This document shows positions 48,807-58,541 of a stretch of 64,000 nt of DNA, piece after piece. This DNA is from Syntrophaceae bacterium (GTDB lineage: Bacteria; Desulfobacterota; Syntrophia; Syntrophales; Smithellaceae), in NCBI GenBank assembly GCA_009773315.1, contig WRPE01000002.1, positions 43,014 through 107,013 on the forward strand, in the 5' to 3' direction. The notes beneath the pieces are model-generated. The model had not been told where the DNA came from, did not search any database, and saw only the letters and a list, made by a program, of their open reading frames with translations. The position numbers and the translations under genes are program-made. Every line of letters starts with the position of its first letter. The first letter of the stretch is position 1.

Positions 48807-50039
48807 ATGAATTCGGGAGATACCGCGTGGGTTTTGATGGCCAGCGCGTTGGTCTTGTTAATGACCATACCGGGACTGGCATTTTTCTATGGTGGACTGG
48901 TGCGACGCAAGAACGTCCTGTCTATTTTGATGCAGTGCTTTGTCATCGTCTGCGTCATCAGTCTGCAATGGATGTTGTTCGGCTATTCCCTGGCCTTTGG
49001 CCCATCGTTCCACGGCATCATCGGAGGACTGGATTGGGCCGGACTGAGGGGAGTCGGAGCAGTGCCAAACCCGGCTTATGCCGCAACGATCCCGCATTCC
49101 GTCTTTATGATCTTCCAGGCCATGTTTGCCATCATTACACCGGCCCTGATCATTGGCGCTTATGCTGAAAGGGTAAAGTTTTCCGCTTTTCTGGTTTTTA
49201 CGATTTTATGGGCGACGTTTGTTTATGATCCGCTGGCGCACTGGGTATGGAACACGGGCGGCTGGTTGAGAGCTTTAGGCGCGCTGGATTTTGCGGGCGG
49301 TATTGTTGTACATGTCAGCTCCGGTGTTTCGGCGCTGGTCCTGGCCATATTACTCGGCAAACGCGTTGGTTACAATCACAAACCCATTCGTCCGCATAAC
49401 TTGCCTTTCACTGTTTTAGGTGCAGCGCTTCTGTGGTTTGGTTGGTTCGGATTTAATGCGGGCAGTGCTCTGGCAGCTGATGGTCTTGCCGCCAATGCCT
49501 TCATCACAACCCATATCGCAACGGCAGCGGCGGGTTTGACCTGGGCGCTTGTGGAATGGTGGCACAACGGGACTCCGACTATTCTGGGAACCGTTACCGG
49601 TGTCGTGGCCGGCCTGGTCGCCATCACACCGGCTTGCGGTTTTGTCAACCCGATGAACGCGATGTTTATTGGTATGATGGTCGCAGTCATTTGTTACGTG
49701 GCCGTCTCGATTATTAAAGGCAAGCTAGGCTATGATGATTCACTGGATGCATTCGGTGTGCACGGTGTCGGCGGGATTTTCGGCACTATCGCCACCGGCA
49801 TCTTTGCGCAGAAAGCTATTAATGCGGCGGGGTCGGACGGACTTCTTTTCGGCAATGTTCATCAGTTCCTGGTTCAAGGATTGCTCGTGATTGTGGCCAT
49901 TGTCTTTGCTGTTGTGATGACCTTCATCATCTACAAAATTGTCGATGCGATCATCGGTATGAGGGTCGAAGAAAAGAACGAACTGATCGGCCTGGATCTG
50001 ACGCAACAGAGCGAAGCCGCTTACACCGTGATTGAATAG
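48807..50039 (+). CDS. amtB: Ammonium transporter
   Basis: MNSGDTAWVLMASALVLLMTIPGLAFFYGGLVRRKNVLS; FGWFGFNAGSALAADGLAANAFITTHIATAAAGLTW; GVHGVGGIFGTIATGIFA. Confidence 0.96.
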   Translation: MNSGDTAWVLMASALVLLMTIPGLAFFYGGLVRRKNVLSILMQCFVIVCVISLQWMLFGYSLAFGPSFHGIIGGLDWAGLRGVGAVPNPAYAATIPHSVFMIFQAMFAIITPALIIGAYAERVKFSAFLVFTILWATFVYDPLAHWVWNTGGWLRALGALDFAGGIVVHVSSGVSALVLAILLGKRVGYNHKPIRPHNLPFTVLGAALLWFGWFGFNAGSALAADGLAANAFITTHIATAAAGLTWALVEWWHNGTPTILGTVTGVVAGLVAITPACGFVNPMNAMFIGMMVAVICYVAVSIIKGKLGYDDSLDAFGVHGVGGIFGTIATGIFAQKAINAAGSDGLLFGNVHQFLVQGLLVIVAIVFAVVMTFIIYKIVDAIIGMRVEEKNELIGLDLTQQSEAAYTVIE

Positions 50040-50051
50040 GAGGAAAATGTT

Positions 50052-50393
50052 ATGAAACTCGTTATTGCTATTATTCAGCCGCATAAGCTGGAGGCTGTGA
50101 AAAAAGAACTGGAAGCCGTGGCTGTCAACTTGATGACCGTCACCAATGTCCTGGGACAGGGACGCCAAAAAGGCGTCACGGAAATCTATCGTGGAGCGAA
50201 AGAAGCAGGCGGCCTGCTCAATAAAGTGAGATTGGACATCGCCGTCAATGAAGCCTTTGTCGATCCCACAATAGATGCGATTGTCAAAGGCGCCCATACC
50301 GGCTCCGTGGGGGACGGCAAAATCTTTGTCGTTGAACTCGCTGAGTGCATCCGCATCAGCAATGGCGAACGAGGCGGCAGCGCTATCGGCTGA
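50052..50393 (+). CDS. glnK: P-II family nitrogen regulatory protein
   Basis: MKLVIAIIQPHKLEAVKKELEAV; GQKGVTEIYRG T-loop; VGDGKIFVVELAECIRISNGERGGSAI. Confidence 0.95.
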   Translation: MKLVIAIIQPHKLEAVKKELEAVAVNLMTVTNVLGQGRQKGVTEIYRGAKEAGGLLNKVRLDIAVNEAFVDPTIDAIVKGAHTGSVGDGKIFVVELAECIRISNGERGGSAIG

Positions 50394-50416
50394 TTCCCGT
50401 TTTAAGAATTATTCTC

Positions 50417-50452
50417 AAAAAAGCCAGGCTGTGGTATCTGCCGGGCTTTTTT
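50417..50452 (+). terminator. Rho-independent terminator after glnK
   Basis: AAAAAAGCC...GGCTTTTTT stem plus T-run. Confidence 0.8.
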
Positions 50453-50691
50453 AAAATAAAGGGAACCAATGGATCGTTTCCTCGCCTCTTTACATTTGCC
50501 TCAACGCTTTGCTCTGAATGAACCTCTTTTCGCACAGGGATCTCTGGTGGTGGATTACCACTCAAATATTTAACCGCCGGAGTAATAGTGAAAATGGGTT
50601 GTAAATTACTGCGACTTTTTGATTTAAATATGATAGTTTGCCGTCACGAAATGGCTAGATAGTAAAACGATTCCCGTGGGAAGGACGAGCT

Positions 50692-51813
50692 ATGGACAAG
50701 ATCGCTGAGTTCAGGACAATCGTTGATCATCCTTATTTGTATCTGCAAAAACTCAAAGACCAAACCGGCAAAAAGATAGTGGGCACCGTCTGTTCCTACG
50801 CGCCTGAAGAATTGATCTATGCCGCAGGCGCTCTGCCCGTCCGATTGTTCGGTTCCGATTCGGGCATTCATCGCGCTGATCTTCATCTGCAATCCTACTG
50901 CTGTTCGCTCGTGCGCGGTATTCTGGAGGAAGCGTTATCCGGAAAGCTGGATCTTCTTGACGGAATGGTTTTTCCGCATACCTGCGATTCCATCCAGCGG
51001 CTCTCGGACGTCTGGCGGCTCAATCTGGTGAAACCCTTTCACGCGGATGTCGTGCTGCCGGTCAAACTTTCCACGCCCAGCGCCCTGCAGTATCTGCTCG
51101 ACGTTCTCAAAAAATTCAAGACGGATTTGGAGCGCGGGCTCGCTCAGGAAATCACGGAGGCGGGTCTGATCCATGCCGTTAAAATCTATAACGCGATCCG
51201 CGCGCAGATGAAGCGTCTGTACCAGCTGCGTTGTGAAAACCCACAAGTTATCAGCGGGCAAGATTTTCACACTATTATTCGGGCGGCGATGATTATGGAA
51301 CGGGAAACATTTCTCGAAGATCTTGCGGCCATTATAGTGGAGCTTACGAAGACGGCGTCTGAAAAAAAACCGTCTGGTACAAAAAGACTGGTGCTCTCCG
51401 GCGGTATTTGCAGTCATCCGGATATTTACGACGCGATTGAAACCGCCGGCGGCGTTGTGGTCGATGATGATTTATGCACCGGGTCGCGGTACTTTGAAGG
51501 CATGATCAATGAAAATCTTCCGCCGCTCACAGCAATCGCAAAAAGATACGCCGAACGTGCCAGCTGTCCGGCCAAGCATGCGGGGCTGACGAATCGCGGT
51601 GAGGGCCTCCTGAAAATGGTCAAAGACTGTAAAGCAGAAGGCGTTGTTTTTCTGCTTCTCAAATTCTGCGATCCGCATGCTTTTGATTATCCTTATCTCA
51701 AGGAAATGCTGGATCGGAAAAAAATTCCTTCTCTGCTTCTGGAGATGGAGGAGCAGACACAGGCAGGCGGCCAGTTGCAAACGCGATTGGAGACTTTTAT
51801 CCAAATATTATAA
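50692..51813 (+). CDS. 2-hydroxyacyl-CoA dehydratase/benzoyl-CoA reductase family subunit (HgdB/BcrC-like)
   Basis: TVCSYAPEELIYAAGALPVRLFGSD...SYCCSLVRGILEEALSGKLDLLDGMVFPHTCDSIQRLSDVW. Confidence 0.88.
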   Translation: MDKIAEFRTIVDHPYLYLQKLKDQTGKKIVGTVCSYAPEELIYAAGALPVRLFGSDSGIHRADLHLQSYCCSLVRGILEEALSGKLDLLDGMVFPHTCDSIQRLSDVWRLNLVKPFHADVVLPVKLSTPSALQYLLDVLKKFKTDLERGLAQEITEAGLIHAVKIYNAIRAQMKRLYQLRCENPQVISGQDFHTIIRAAMIMERETFLEDLAAIIVELTKTASEKKPSGTKRLVLSGGICSHPDIYDAIETAGGVVVDDDLCTGSRYFEGMINENLPPLTAIAKRYAERASCPAKHAGLTNRGEGLLKMVKDCKAEGVVFLLLKFCDPHAFDYPYLKEMLDRKKIPSLLLEMEEQTQAGGQLQTRLETFIQIL

Positions 51814-53118
51814 ATGATTAAAGGCGACGGCATGAATGATGACAAATTTGATTTTCTGAAAACGCTCGGCATTTATCTGTTCGGTCAGGCTAAAAAGTTT
51901 TCTCTGCGGTTTAAAAAATCACCGACGATGAAAGATCTGATGATGGTCTATTACAGCGAGGCCAAATCGGCAAGGCTCACGGGTAAAAAAGTGGCCTGGA
52001 TCACCAGCGGCGGTCCGGTAGAGCCATTGATCGCGATGGATATTATTCCGATCTATCCGGAAAATCACGGCGCGATGATCGGCGCGTCCAAAATGGGCGC
52101 GGGGCTTTGCGAAAAAGCGGAAGCCATGGGCTATTCCAACGACCTGTGTTCCTACGCCCGTTCCGACATCGCCTGCGCGACCGTCAACGGCGGTCCCATC
52201 GGTGGCCTGCCTCGTCCCGATATGCTGGTTTGCTGCAACAATATCTGCGGCACGGTGCTCAAGTGGTATGAAGTGCAGGCACGCTATTTTAATGTGCCAC
52301 TGTTTATTCTGGACACGCCCTTTTGCCATACCGGCTATTCGGAAGAAGCGGCCCGTTATGTCCGCGCTCAAATCGACGAGTACATTCTTTTCATCGAAGA
52401 AGCCTGTAAGAAAAAATATAATTTTGAACGGTTGAGGCAAGTGGGGCATCTTTCTTATGAAGGACAACAACTCTGGCAGGCGGTTCTGGATACGGCTGCG
52501 CACCGGCCCGCGCCCATGAGCGCTTTTGACGCTTTTTATCATTTGGCGCTGATTGTTACTTTACGGGGAACTCAGGAAGCCGTGAACTATTACCAGCAAC
52601 TTCTGTCAACCATGAAAGACCGGGTTGCACGCGGCATCAGTGTGGTGCCGAATGAAAAATACCGTCTGCTGTGGGATAACATTCCCATTTGGCCCCGTAC
52701 GCGCTGGCTGTCGCAAAAATTCGCCTCACACAATGCCTGCCTGGTAGCGGACACCTACACATCGGCCTGGTGCGGGGCGATGAAGTATATTGACGAAAGT
52801 AAATTTCTTGATTCGATGGCGGAGGCCTACACCCGGATTTATCTGAATATCGGCGTCGATGAAATGGCGAAAATGGTTATCGAGATGATCGACAAGTATG
52901 ATGTCGATGGATTTGTGTTGCATTCCAACCGCAGTTGCAAACCATACTCCTTTGGTCAGCTGGACATTCAGCGGATCGTGGAAAAAGAGAGAGGGATTCC
53001 GTGTCTGATGATTGAAGCGGATATGGTCGATGACCGGAGTTTTTCCGAAAGCCAGATTTCAACTAGAATTGACGCGTTTATGGAGATCATAAAAGAAAGA
53101 AGATTTAAGTTTAAGTAA
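51814..53118 (+). CDS. 2-hydroxyacyl-CoA dehydratase/benzoyl-CoA reductase family subunit (HgdA/BcrB-like)
   Basis: KVAWITSGGPVEPLIAMDIIPIYPENHGAMIGASKMGAGLCEKAEAMGYSNDLCSYARSDIACA; FVLHSNRSCKPYSFGQLDIQRIVEKERGIPCLMIEADMVD. Confidence 0.88.
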   Translation: MIKGDGMNDDKFDFLKTLGIYLFGQAKKFSLRFKKSPTMKDLMMVYYSEAKSARLTGKKVAWITSGGPVEPLIAMDIIPIYPENHGAMIGASKMGAGLCEKAEAMGYSNDLCSYARSDIACATVNGGPIGGLPRPDMLVCCNNICGTVLKWYEVQARYFNVPLFILDTPFCHTGYSEEAARYVRAQIDEYILFIEEACKKKYNFERLRQVGHLSYEGQQLWQAVLDTAAHRPAPMSAFDAFYHLALIVTLRGTQEAVNYYQQLLSTMKDRVARGISVVPNEKYRLLWDNIPIWPRTRWLSQKFASHNACLVADTYTSAWCGAMKYIDESKFLDSMAEAYTRIYLNIGVDEMAKMVIEMIDKYDVDGFVLHSNRSCKPYSFGQLDIQRIVEKERGIPCLMIEADMVDDRSFSESQISTRIDAFMEIIKERRFKFK

Positions 53119-53370
53119 TTACCTGAATCTTGCATCAAAAGTTCAACAGACGAACATACATCAAGCAAATGCTTACCGGTAAAGGGATAGCAGGGATCAC
53201 AAAATATGATTTTTTTACTGATTAGGGAGATTTCCATTTTATGCACTTATTCGAATACCCGTCCTGTTTGGGTTTGATGAACACGTCCTAACACGAGTAA
53301 AAACAAGGGTTCGAGAGTCATGTATTTTTATGTCATTTCCAATATTATGATATTACATCGGAAATAGCTT

Positions 53371-53390
53371 GTGCAAGAAATTTCTTGCAC
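53371..53390. promoter_or_regulatory. Perfect 20-bp palindrome GTGCAAGAAATTTCTTGCAC
   Basis: Exact self-reverse-complement upstream of the activase gene, with a related half-site GTGCAAGA nearby. Confidence 0.6.
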
Positions 53391-53481
53391 GGGAAATAAT
53401 CAAAATGGTGCAAGATTGCGGAATTAAGATTTAAGAAGACGCGCTCGCGACGAGCGACGAGAGGCGAGAGGCGAGATACGA

Positions 53482-54252
53482 ATGATGCGGACAGCGGGTA
53501 TTGATATCGGTTCGATTACGGCCAAGGCGGCTATTGTGGAAGACGGGAAAATTCTCGGAACAAAGATTATTTTTACCGGCTATAACGCGGAGGCGGCAGG
53601 TCTCAAAGTGTATGAGGATTTGCTTTCCGAATCCGGTCTCACTACGTCATCCGTTTCTAAAATCGTTTCCACCGGCTACGGCCGCAATTCGGTTAAATTT
53701 TCCGACAAAACCTTTACGGAAATTATGGCGCATGCCGCCGGAGCGTATTTTCTGAATTCGAAGATTCGAACCATTATTGATATTGGCGGACAAGACTCGA
53801 AAGCCATGGCGCTCGATGAACGGGGCAAGGTCAAAAATTTTGTAATGAACGACAAGTGTGCGGCTGGAACCGGCCGCTTCCTGGAAGTGATGGCGCGGGC
53901 GCTCGAAGTCAATCTCGATGAATTCGGCGCGATGTCGCTGCAATCGAAGCAGCCTTCAAAAATCAGCAGTTTGTGCACGGTCTTTGCGGAATCGGAAGTA
54001 ATCTCACTTATTGCCCGCGGTGAAAAAAGGCAAGACATCATCGCCGGTATTCATGAATCCATTGCCGCCCGCGTCTCATCGATGCTCGCGCGTGTCGGTG
54101 TCTCCGAACCGGTGATGATTACCGGCGGCGTAGCGCGCAACGCAGGCGTTGTGGACGCGCTCACGAGGAAACTCGGCGTAAAGATTGCGGTGTCATCTTA
54201 CGCGCAAGTCAATGGCGCGATCGGTGCGGCTGTTTTGGCCTTATCTCTCTAA
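53482..54252 (+). CDS. Acyl-CoA dehydratase activase (HgdC/BcrA-BadF family ATPase)
   Basis: AGIDIGSITAKAAIVEDGKILG, IDIGGQDSKAMAL, FVMNDKCAAGTGRFLEVMARAL. Confidence 0.93.
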   Translation: MMRTAGIDIGSITAKAAIVEDGKILGTKIIFTGYNAEAAGLKVYEDLLSESGLTTSSVSKIVSTGYGRNSVKFSDKTFTEIMAHAAGAYFLNSKIRTIIDIGGQDSKAMALDERGKVKNFVMNDKCAAGTGRFLEVMARALEVNLDEFGAMSLQSKQPSKISSLCTVFAESEVISLIARGEKRQDIIAGIHESIAARVSSMLARVGVSEPVMITGGVARNAGVVDALTRKLGVKIAVSSYAQVNGAIGAAVLALSL

Positions 54253-54348
54253 TCTAACTCGTATTAGCACTGACGGGGAAATATTCATTAGGACATCGTC
54301 GAGCAATCTGATATAGGTTGCCGACAAACATAAAATAAGGAGATCATA

Positions 54349-54792
54349 GTGCTTTCTGTTGGTGAAAATATTGATGCTTATTGTCTGAAATGTAAGTTAG
54401 TTCTGGCTCACCTGATATTGTTCAAAGTGGATGACGTGGTGAGCCGCGTAAAATGTAAAACCTGCGGCGCGGAACACAAATATCGGGGAACAATGCCGGG
54501 CGTCAAAAAGACTGCCGCCGTGCGTGCCCCCGGCGCTGTCCGGGCTAAAAAACCTGCGGCAGCAAAAGTGGCGGTTAATGACGCGCCCCTGCAATGGGAT
54601 CTTAAAAGCCGCAATATGCCGGCGGGAACATCCATACGGAATTATTCAATTAAGGAAACTTTCAAAGTCAATCATGTGATCAATCATCCGGTATTCGGGG
54701 TGGGTTTTGTCGAGAAAGTCGTCACGGACAAAAGTATCTCCGTGTTGTTTAATGATTCTGTGAAGTTAATGGGCATGAATGTCTCTTCCTGA
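54349..54792 (+). CDS. Hypothetical zinc-ribbon-like protein
   Basis: YCLKCKLVLAHLILFKVDDVVSRVKCKTCGAEHKYRG (CxxC...CxxC); INHPVFGVGFVEKVVTDKSISVLFND C-terminal domain; start may be GTG at 54349. Confidence 0.7.
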   Translation: MLSVGENIDAYCLKCKLVLAHLILFKVDDVVSRVKCKTCGAEHKYRGTMPGVKKTAAVRAPGAVRAKKPAAAKVAVNDAPLQWDLKSRNMPAGTSIRNYSIKETFKVNHVINHPVFGVGFVEKVVTDKSISVLFNDSVKLMGMNVSS

Positions 54793-54970
54793 TGTCAGGC
54801 ATCAGAAGTCAGGTGTGACGATCCATATCTGCAGGGCGCATGATCTTGCGCCCTGATACCTTGTGCAAAGGCCGAAATATTCTTGTTGCTTTCAACACGG
54901 GCTTGCTTTAATTTTACCCCGAGCGGCAGCGTCATTAAAAAATATTATAAATAGCATCAGGAGGCAGGTT

Positions 54971-55423
54971 ATGGAAGATGTCTTATCGGCTTGCACAGTG
55001 ACTATGAATATTCCCGTGGCCTGGGGCGAGATGGACGCCATGGGGCATGTCAACAACATTATCTATTTCCGCTATTTTGAAACCGTGAGAATCGAGTACT
55101 TCAACCGCCTGGACATGATGGGTTATCAACGTGAATCGGGCATCGGGCCAATCCTGGCTTCCACTGAATGCCGCTTCAAGATGCCCCTGCATTATCCTGA
55201 TACGATCATCGTTGGATCAAAAATTCTGAGTTTGGCAGAAGACAGGTTTGTCATGGGCTATGAAGTGTTCAGCACCAAACACAGAAGGATCGCCGCCGAC
55301 GGCGAAGGTGTGATCGTAACCTACGACTACAAAAATAATAAAAAAGTCCATATCCCCGAAGCGCTGAAAACAAAGATTATGGAATTGGAGAAGATAGAGA
55401 AAACTACGGCCCTAACCATCTGA
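54971..55423 (+). CDS. Acyl-CoA thioesterase (4HBT hot-dog fold)
   Basis: VAWGEMDAMGHVNNIIYFRYFETVRIEYFNRLDM; start placed at MEDVLSACTV. Confidence 0.92.
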   Translation: MEDVLSACTVTMNIPVAWGEMDAMGHVNNIIYFRYFETVRIEYFNRLDMMGYQRESGIGPILASTECRFKMPLHYPDTIIVGSKILSLAEDRFVMGYEVFSTKHRRIAADGEGVIVTYDYKNNKKVHIPEALKTKIMELEKIEKTTALTI

Positions 55424-57641
55424 CAAAATTAAACGCCGCCATCCCGCCCAGATAGGAAACAATCAAGGTCATAGCGATGGTGGAATAGAACCATCTGTTA
55501 CTGTTCATTTCTTTGCGCAGGACAGCGATGGTTGCGGCACAGGGGATAAAAAGCATCATGACAACAAGAAATGCTGCGGCCGATTCCGGACTCATGATGG
55601 TGGGCAGGGTTTGAGAAAGCCCGTCTTTTCCTACGGAGTAAAGAACACCCAGCGTCGCCACAACATTTTCCTTGGCGACGAGTCCTGTGATTAACGCGGT
55701 GATCATTTTCCAGTCCAGCCCGAGTGGCACGCCCAGCGGCTGAAGTAACCTGCCCACGGAAGCCAGAAAACTTTCTTCCACATTGCCCGTTGGAAAATAA
55801 GATAAAATCCAGATCAAAAGCGAAACGCCCAGGATAACCGTCCCGGCTTTGCGGACGAAGGAGATGGTTCTCGACCAGATGACCATCAGAATCGTTTTTA
55901 AATCGGGACAGTGATAAATCGGCAGTTCCATGATGAACGGCGCATCCTGTTTCCAGAGGGTTTTGTTGACAAAAATTCCGGCAATTCCTAATACAACAAT
56001 ATTTAACGCCAGTATGCTCCACGACACGAAAACAGCGTTTTCTCTGAAAATGGCGGCTGAAACCAGTGTCAAGACGGCTAGTCTGGCGGTGCAGGGAACA
56101 AGAGGAATCAAAAGCAGTGTAATCATACGGGCTTTGCGTGTTTCGATAATGCGCGCGCCAAGAACCGCCGGAACGTTGCAGCCGAAACCCAGGCACATCG
56201 GGATGAAACTCTTGCCGTGCAGGCCGACCAGATGCATGATTCTGTCCATCACAAAGGCGGCGCGAGCCATATAGCCGACATCTTCCAGCAAGGCCATGAT
56301 AGCAAAAAAAATCAGCAATACCGGCAGGAAAGTCAGGACAGAGCCTGCCCCGCCGATGACGCCGTTGAGCAGCATCCCTTGCAGCCAGATCGGCCAGCCG
56401 CTTGTGGCCGGTGTGCAAAAGGCAATGAATTGCGAGATTAAATCGGCAAGCCAGGTTTGCAGCGGCACGCCGATAGAATAGGTCAGGAAAAAGACAAAGG
56501 CCATGATGGCCAGTAAAATCGGAATGCCGAAAATCGGACGCGTCAGCACATGATCGATTCTGTCGGTGAGCACAACCTGTCCCATTCTGAAGTGGGAGAC
56601 GGCCGCCCGGGTCATTTTTTCAATCCAGTCATAGCGGCCGTTAACCACGGCATGCAATGCGTCTTCGTGTTTGCTGAGCAGTGTTAGAATCGTATTCCAG
56701 CCGGATGGCTGCGCTTGCTTTTCAACCATGGCGGATACTTCCGGGTCGCCCTCCATTAGTTTAACAGCCACCCATTCGGGGGTGTAAGGATTCTGAATAT
56801 AAGGCCGGATGGTTTCCAGTATGCTTTGATAAATTTCCAGATGATCGGCGGAAACCTCAGGCAGTTCGGGTTGAAAATTTTGAGGGCAGGAAGCCAGTTC
56901 CGTAATTTGATCCACCAGCTCTTTGATGCCGCTGTTACGTTTGGCGACCATGGGAATGACCGGTAGGCCCAGAGAATCCTGTAAAGCCTTCGCGTCAACC
57001 TGCGTGCCCTGGTTTGATGCAACGTCCAGCATGTTGATGGCCACGATCACCGGCCGATTGAGCAGTAAAACTTCAGATAAAAGATAAAGGCTTCTCTCCA
57101 GCGCGGCAGCGTTCAGCACCAGCACGACAAGATCGGGCTTTTCCTGAATGATGAAATCACGGGTGACTCTTTCTTCCTCGGAAAAAGATGTGAGACTGTA
57201 AGTGCCCGGCAGATCGACAATGCGGATTAAAATATCATTGGCGCGGTGCAAGCCCTCTTTTTTCTCGACGGTTTTTCCGGGCCAGTTGCCTACATGCTGG
57301 GAAAGCCCCGTCAGAATATTAAAGACGGTGGATTTGCCGACATTGGGTTGGCCGACCAACGCGACGAATATTTCCTTTTCGATGGGGGGAAGGCAGGTCT
57401 CATCGTTGGCATTGATTTTGTAAACCATAATTTTCGAGGCTTCGCCTCGTCCTAGAGCAATCCGGGTTGCCGAGACTAAAATAACAACCATTCCGCCGCT
57501 GACCTGAGCGATGCGGAATTTTGCGCCGGTAATGATACCCATGCCGGCCAGGCGGCTGGTCAGGGCAGACCTGTCTTCAATGGAATGAATGACGCCCTGA
57601 TCTCCTTCCCGCAAATCTGTGATGACAACCAGGTTACTCAT
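55404..57641 (-). CDS. feoB: FeoA-FeoB fusion, ferrous iron transporter
   Basis: N-terminal FeoA-like SRLAGMGIITGAKFRIAQVSGGMVVILVSATRIALGRGEASKIMV, then GQPNVGKSTVFNILTGLSQHVGNWPGKTVEKKEG G-domain and gate domains. Confidence 0.94.
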   Translation of the reverse strand: MSNLVVITDLREGDQGVIHSIEDRSALTSRLAGMGIITGAKFRIAQVSGGMVVILVSATRIALGRGEASKIMVYKINANDETCLPPIEKEIFVALVGQPNVGKSTVFNILTGLSQHVGNWPGKTVEKKEGLHRANDILIRIVDLPGTYSLTSFSEEERVTRDFIIQEKPDLVVLVLNAAALERSLYLLSEVLLLNRPVIVAINMLDVASNQGTQVDAKALQDSLGLPVIPMVAKRNSGIKELVDQITELASCPQNFQPELPEVSADHLEIYQSILETIRPYIQNPYTPEWVAVKLMEGDPEVSAMVEKQAQPSGWNTILTLLSKHEDALHAVVNGRYDWIEKMTRAAVSHFRMGQVVLTDRIDHVLTRPIFGIPILLAIMAFVFFLTYSIGVPLQTWLADLISQFIAFCTPATSGWPIWLQGMLLNGVIGGAGSVLTFLPVLLIFFAIMALLEDVGYMARAAFVMDRIMHLVGLHGKSFIPMCLGFGCNVPAVLGARIIETRKARMITLLLIPLVPCTARLAVLTLVSAAIFRENAVFVSWSILALNIVVLGIAGIFVNKTLWKQDAPFIMELPIYHCPDLKTILMVIWSRTISFVRKAGTVILGVSLLIWILSYFPTGNVEESFLASVGRLLQPLGVPLGLDWKMITALITGLVAKENVVATLGVLYSVGKDGLSQTLPTIMSPESAAAFLVVMMLFIPCAATIAVLRKEMNSNRWFYSTIAMTLIVSYLGGMAAFNFVRWLGP

Positions 57642-58507
57642 TCGGCTCCAACTTTAAGACTGACGCGATATTTTTTTAAAATGCATTCCGGGCCATAAGA
57701 ACCTTTTGTTTTCCGTAAATTCTTGTTGCCCATATCCTCTTCCAGATTCAGATACTTATATTGCGACTGCAATTTTATGGCCGTATCGTTGAACATAAAC
57801 TCATAAATGCCATGATACTTTTTGGAGGCTTTGGCAAAATGCAGGCAGAACGTATCTTTGTTGAGCGTCTCGCCAATGATGAATCCCGCCGGTTCATTCT
57901 CAATGTAATATATTGTGCCCCACAGCGCAAGCTCCGAGGCTTTTTTCAAAGCCTCGGAGCACACCGCAAAATCGGTTTTGCTGGCGGTGACGACGGATTC
58001 GTCCTGCCACTGGCGCAAAATTTCCAGGCTGTCGAGTAGGGTATCATCGGATAGCGGTCGTTGCAAGGGTTGGAATGCGCCGATAAACTGATTCAGATGA
58101 TTGCGGTGACGGGTATATTGTTTTCCGGCGAATGACGCCATGTTCGAAGTCAGATAAATATAATCCGATTCACTGTCGTCGGACGTGACACAAAATTCAT
58201 CTTTCGGAAAAAACGCCAGCCATTCTTCGGGGATTGGAAAGAAAAAATTTTTATCATTCAACAAATGTCTGAGCGTGTCCGGGGAGCAGGCCTGAGGGTT
58301 ATCCAGCGGCATGATATAATTTTGACACTGACGGTTGTAGGCGGAGATGAAGGTTCCGCAATCTTTCCTCAATATTTCATAACGGCTGACATTGCGGAAT
58401 AGATAAATATTGGTGAATGTATAGTCTGAAATGTATAACTTCATTTGCCGGAAACGTGCGGACAGAAATGGCCGGTGCTTCAGGTCAATAGTTTCAATAA
58501 TATCCAT
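57638..58507 (-). CDS. DUF2156 (phosphatidylglycerol lysyltransferase-like C-domain) protein
   Basis: FTNIYLFRNVSRYEIL, YIENEPAGFIIGETLNKDTFCLHFAKASKKYHGIYEFMFNDTAIKLQSQYKYLNLEEDMGNKNLRKTKGSYGPE; overlaps feoB start. Confidence 0.82.
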   Translation of the reverse strand: MDIIETIDLKHRPFLSARFRQMKLYISDYTFTNIYLFRNVSRYEILRKDCGTFISAYNRQCQNYIMPLDNPQACSPDTLRHLLNDKNFFFPIPEEWLAFFPKDEFCVTSDDSESDYIYLTSNMASFAGKQYTRHRNHLNQFIGAFQPLQRPLSDDTLLDSLEILRQWQDESVVTASKTDFAVCSEALKKASELALWGTIYYIENEPAGFIIGETLNKDTFCLHFAKASKKYHGIYEFMFNDTAIKLQSQYKYLNLEEDMGNKNLRKTKGSYGPECILKKYRVSLKVGAE

Positions 58508-58541
58508 AAAATAAGATGTCTTAAGCCCTTCCGAGTTCTAC

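Noticed and set aside
53441-53478. GCGAGAGGCGAGAGGCGAGA short tandem repeat
   Set aside because: Only about two to three copies of a 7-8 bp unit; not a CRISPR or a meaningful array.
53200-53480. GGGTTCGAGAGTC suggested a tRNA T-arm
   Set aside because: No matching acceptor stem, D-arm or anticodon stem could be formed nearby.
50692-54252. Class I benzoyl-CoA reductase assignment
   Set aside because: Only one activase-type subunit is present, so a generic 2-hydroxyacyl-CoA dehydratase-family call is safer.
55498-56418. 306-aa alternative-frame ORF inside feoB
   Set aside because: Overlaps conserved FeoB coding sequence in another frame on the same strand; no domain signal.
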